Shown piece by piece: positions 62,630 to 64,000 of a stretch of DNA of 64,000 nt; the stretch's first letter is position 1; every line of letters starts with the position of its first letter. The notes under the pieces are model-generated. The model was not told the DNA's origin. It did no database searches and saw only the letters and a list, made by a program, of their open reading frames with translations. A program made the position numbers and the translations under genes. The stretch comes from DAOPYU01 sp942493245. Its GTDB lineage: Bacteria; Sumerlaeota; Sumerlaeia; UBA8349. The DNA is taken from assembly GCA_942493245.1 (NCBI GenBank), contig OW818685.1:4836001-4900000 (forward strand), given 5' to 3'.

Positions 62630-62795
62630 GTCCCACGCGGGGGGGATTTTTTTCTGGAGACAAATAACGGGGCATATGGATCCCGATTACGATCAAAAGA
62701 GAATCCATAAGACACAAAGCCGCCAGAAATCTCCGGGATTCCAAGCGGCTTTATGGCGTGTTGTCTTGACGTTTTATGCACGTGTTCCCACGTGC

Positions 62796-64000
62796 TCAGA
62801 TCACCGTTCCGTCGGGCACCACGCCCCCTTTGGGGATGATCGTGATGCCGTCGCGGATCCAGTAGGTGTCGGATTCGCAGTCCGGCTCGCCATTTTTCGA
62901 GCGAATAACGACGTCGTGGCCGATTCGGGCGTTCTTGTCAATGATGGCGCCTTCGATCTGACAGTTGCGCCCGACACCCAGGGGAGGCAGATTGCCCGTG
63001 GGGTGGTAACGGGGGTTGAGAACCTCTTCGCCGTCGTAGAAATCGGCGCCGAGCATGACCACGTTGGAAAGCCGGGAACCCTGCCCCACGACCCCGCGCA
63101 TGCCGATGACCGAATTGGTGATTGTGGCGCCGGTGATGAACGTGCCTTGTCCCAGCAGGCTGTCGTTGATCTGGGAGCCGATGACGCGGCAGGGGGTCAG
63201 CGGACGCACCATCGAGTGGACGGGCCAGCGCGGGGCATACAGGTTGAAGGGCGGGTCGGGCCGCGTCAGTTCGATGTTGGCGTCGTAGAAAGACCGGATG
63301 GTCCCGATGTCGCGCCAGTAGCCGGTGAACGGATAGGCGGCCACGTGGTAACGCCCCAGGGCCGTGGGGATGACTTCCTTGCCGAAATCCTTGTAGGTGG
63401 TGTTGCAGAGCAGATCCTCGAGCACGCGGGTCTCGAACACGTAAACGCCCATTGAGCCGAGGACATGACCGGGGTGAGGCTCAAGACCGCGGCTCTCGTA
63501 AAACTCACGCGGCGGCTCGAAACGATCAAGCAGATTGGGATCCTTCGGCTTTTCCAGAAACTCCTGGATCTCCCCACCGGGACTGGTGCGCAGGATGCCG
63601 AAGTGGTGCGCCTCGGAACGGGGGATCGGATAGACGCCGATGGTGATGTCCGCGCCTTTCTCTCGGTGGAAATCTACGAAATTCGAGTAGTCCATCCGGT
63701 AAAGATGGTCCCCGGAGAGAATCACGGTTTGGGAGGAGTCGTAGTAGGTGGTGTGGTTGAGGGTGGCGCGCACGGCGTCGGCGGTGCCCTGGAACCACCC
63801 GTCGCCCGAGATGGTCTGCTCGGCCGAGAGGATGTCCACCGCGCCGTTGCTGAACCGGTCGAACTGGTAGGTCAGTTTGATGTGGCGGTGGAGGCTGGCC
63901 GAGAGGAATTGCGTGAGGATGAAGATCCGCTTGATGCCCGAGTTGATGCAGTTCGACATGGGGATGTCAATCAGGCGGTACTTTCCGGCAAACCCGACCG
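62796..64000 (-). CDS. glgC: Glucose-1-phosphate adenylyltransferase (partial, N-terminus beyond the window)
   Basis: About 400 codons. The frame is open to the right edge: codons before the ATG at 63957-63959 read AGKYRLIDIPMSNCINSGI, the universal ADP-glucose pyrophosphorylase segment, so this ATG is internal. Further blocks are FQGTADAVRATL, VILSGDHLYRMDY, EFLEKPKDP, GSMGVYVFE, GYWRDIGTI and a C-terminal left-handed beta-helix (GATITNSVIGMRGVVGQGS). It makes ADP-glucose for glycogen. The stop is at 62796, with no clear terminator in the 280 bases before metX. Confidence 0.96.
   Translation of the reverse strand, partial: VGFAGKYRLIDIPMSNCINSGIKRIFILTQFLSASLHRHIKLTYQFDRFSNGAVDILSAEQTISGDGWFQGTADAVRATLNHTTYYDSSQTVILSGDHLYRMDYSNFVDFHREKGADITIGVYPIPRSEAHHFGILRTSPGGEIQEFLEKPKDPNLLDRFEPPREFYESRGLEPHPGHVLGSMGVYVFETRVLEDLLCNTTYKDFGKEVIPTALGRYHVAAYPFTGYWRDIGTIRSFYDANIELTRPDPPFNLYAPRWPVHSMVRPLTPCRVIGSQINDSLLGQGTFITGATITNSVIGMRGVVGQGSRLSNVVMLGADFYDGEEVLNPRYHPTGNLPPLGVGRNCQIEGAIIDKNARIGHDVVIRSKNGEPDCESDTYWIRDGITIIPKGGVVPDGTVI

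Overview
The window is a GC-rich stretch of bacterial chromosome with classic Shine-Dalgarno sites. It holds housekeeping operons, long repeat-filled gaps and a block of large secreted proteins. The organism has an outer membrane or is at least Gram-negative-like: there are lipoprotein lipoboxes, an LAB_N membrane protein, a PpiD/SurA-type foldase, PgpA and a sigma-54 activator. Lamin-tail/CotH proteins, GH95, GH51 and CE15 enzymes, and dispersed REP-like palindromes are reminiscent of environmental polysaccharide degraders of the Planctomycetes-Verrucomicrobia-Lentisphaerae or Sumerlaeota/Hydrogenedentes type. No rRNA is present and I cannot assign a phylum from the sequence alone.

Layout. 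1-6 kb (minus): an internally duplicated membrane protein, a Deg-like protease, a lipoprotein/LAB_N fusion translationally coupled to a GT2 glycosyltransferase, and purB. 6-14 kb (minus): a secreted unknown, an EIIA-Ntr protein, rpoZ, dnaK, a REP-associated transposase (RAYT) flanked by inverted REPs, a small AT-rich gene, groEL and groES. 14-18 kb: a CE15 glucuronoyl esterase set in repeat DNA, and a secreted head-repeat protein. 18-24 kb: two overlapping hybrid histidine kinases. 24-35 kb (plus): pheA-hisC-tyrA, a PHP phosphatase, tyrS, a PpiD-like foldase and an aromatic/aspartate aminotransferase, which together cover phenylalanine and tyrosine synthesis and use. 34.7-35.8 kb is a gene-free repeat cluster. 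35.8-38 kb: cysQ and an NtrC-type regulator. 38-56 kb: a secreted-protein block (3D-domain lipoprotein, carboxypeptidase-regulatory-like repeat protein, GH95, GH51, a 1815-residue LTD/CotH/LamG protein and a second LTD protein). 56-64 kb (minus): pgpA with a PurE-TsaC fusion, a sodium:solute symporter, metX-metW, and glgC running off the right edge.

Working together: GH95, GH51 and CE15 fit removal of fucosyl, arabinosyl and glucuronoyl decorations from plant or algal polysaccharide, and the symporter could import released sugars (inference). The most unusual items are the PurE-TsaC fusion, the lipoprotein-LAB_N fusion, the duplicated membrane protein at the left edge, and several families of short inverted-repeat elements, one of which shares a core with the REPs around the RAYT gene. 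I found no CRISPR array, tRNA, prophage or complete insertion sequence other than the RAYT unit.
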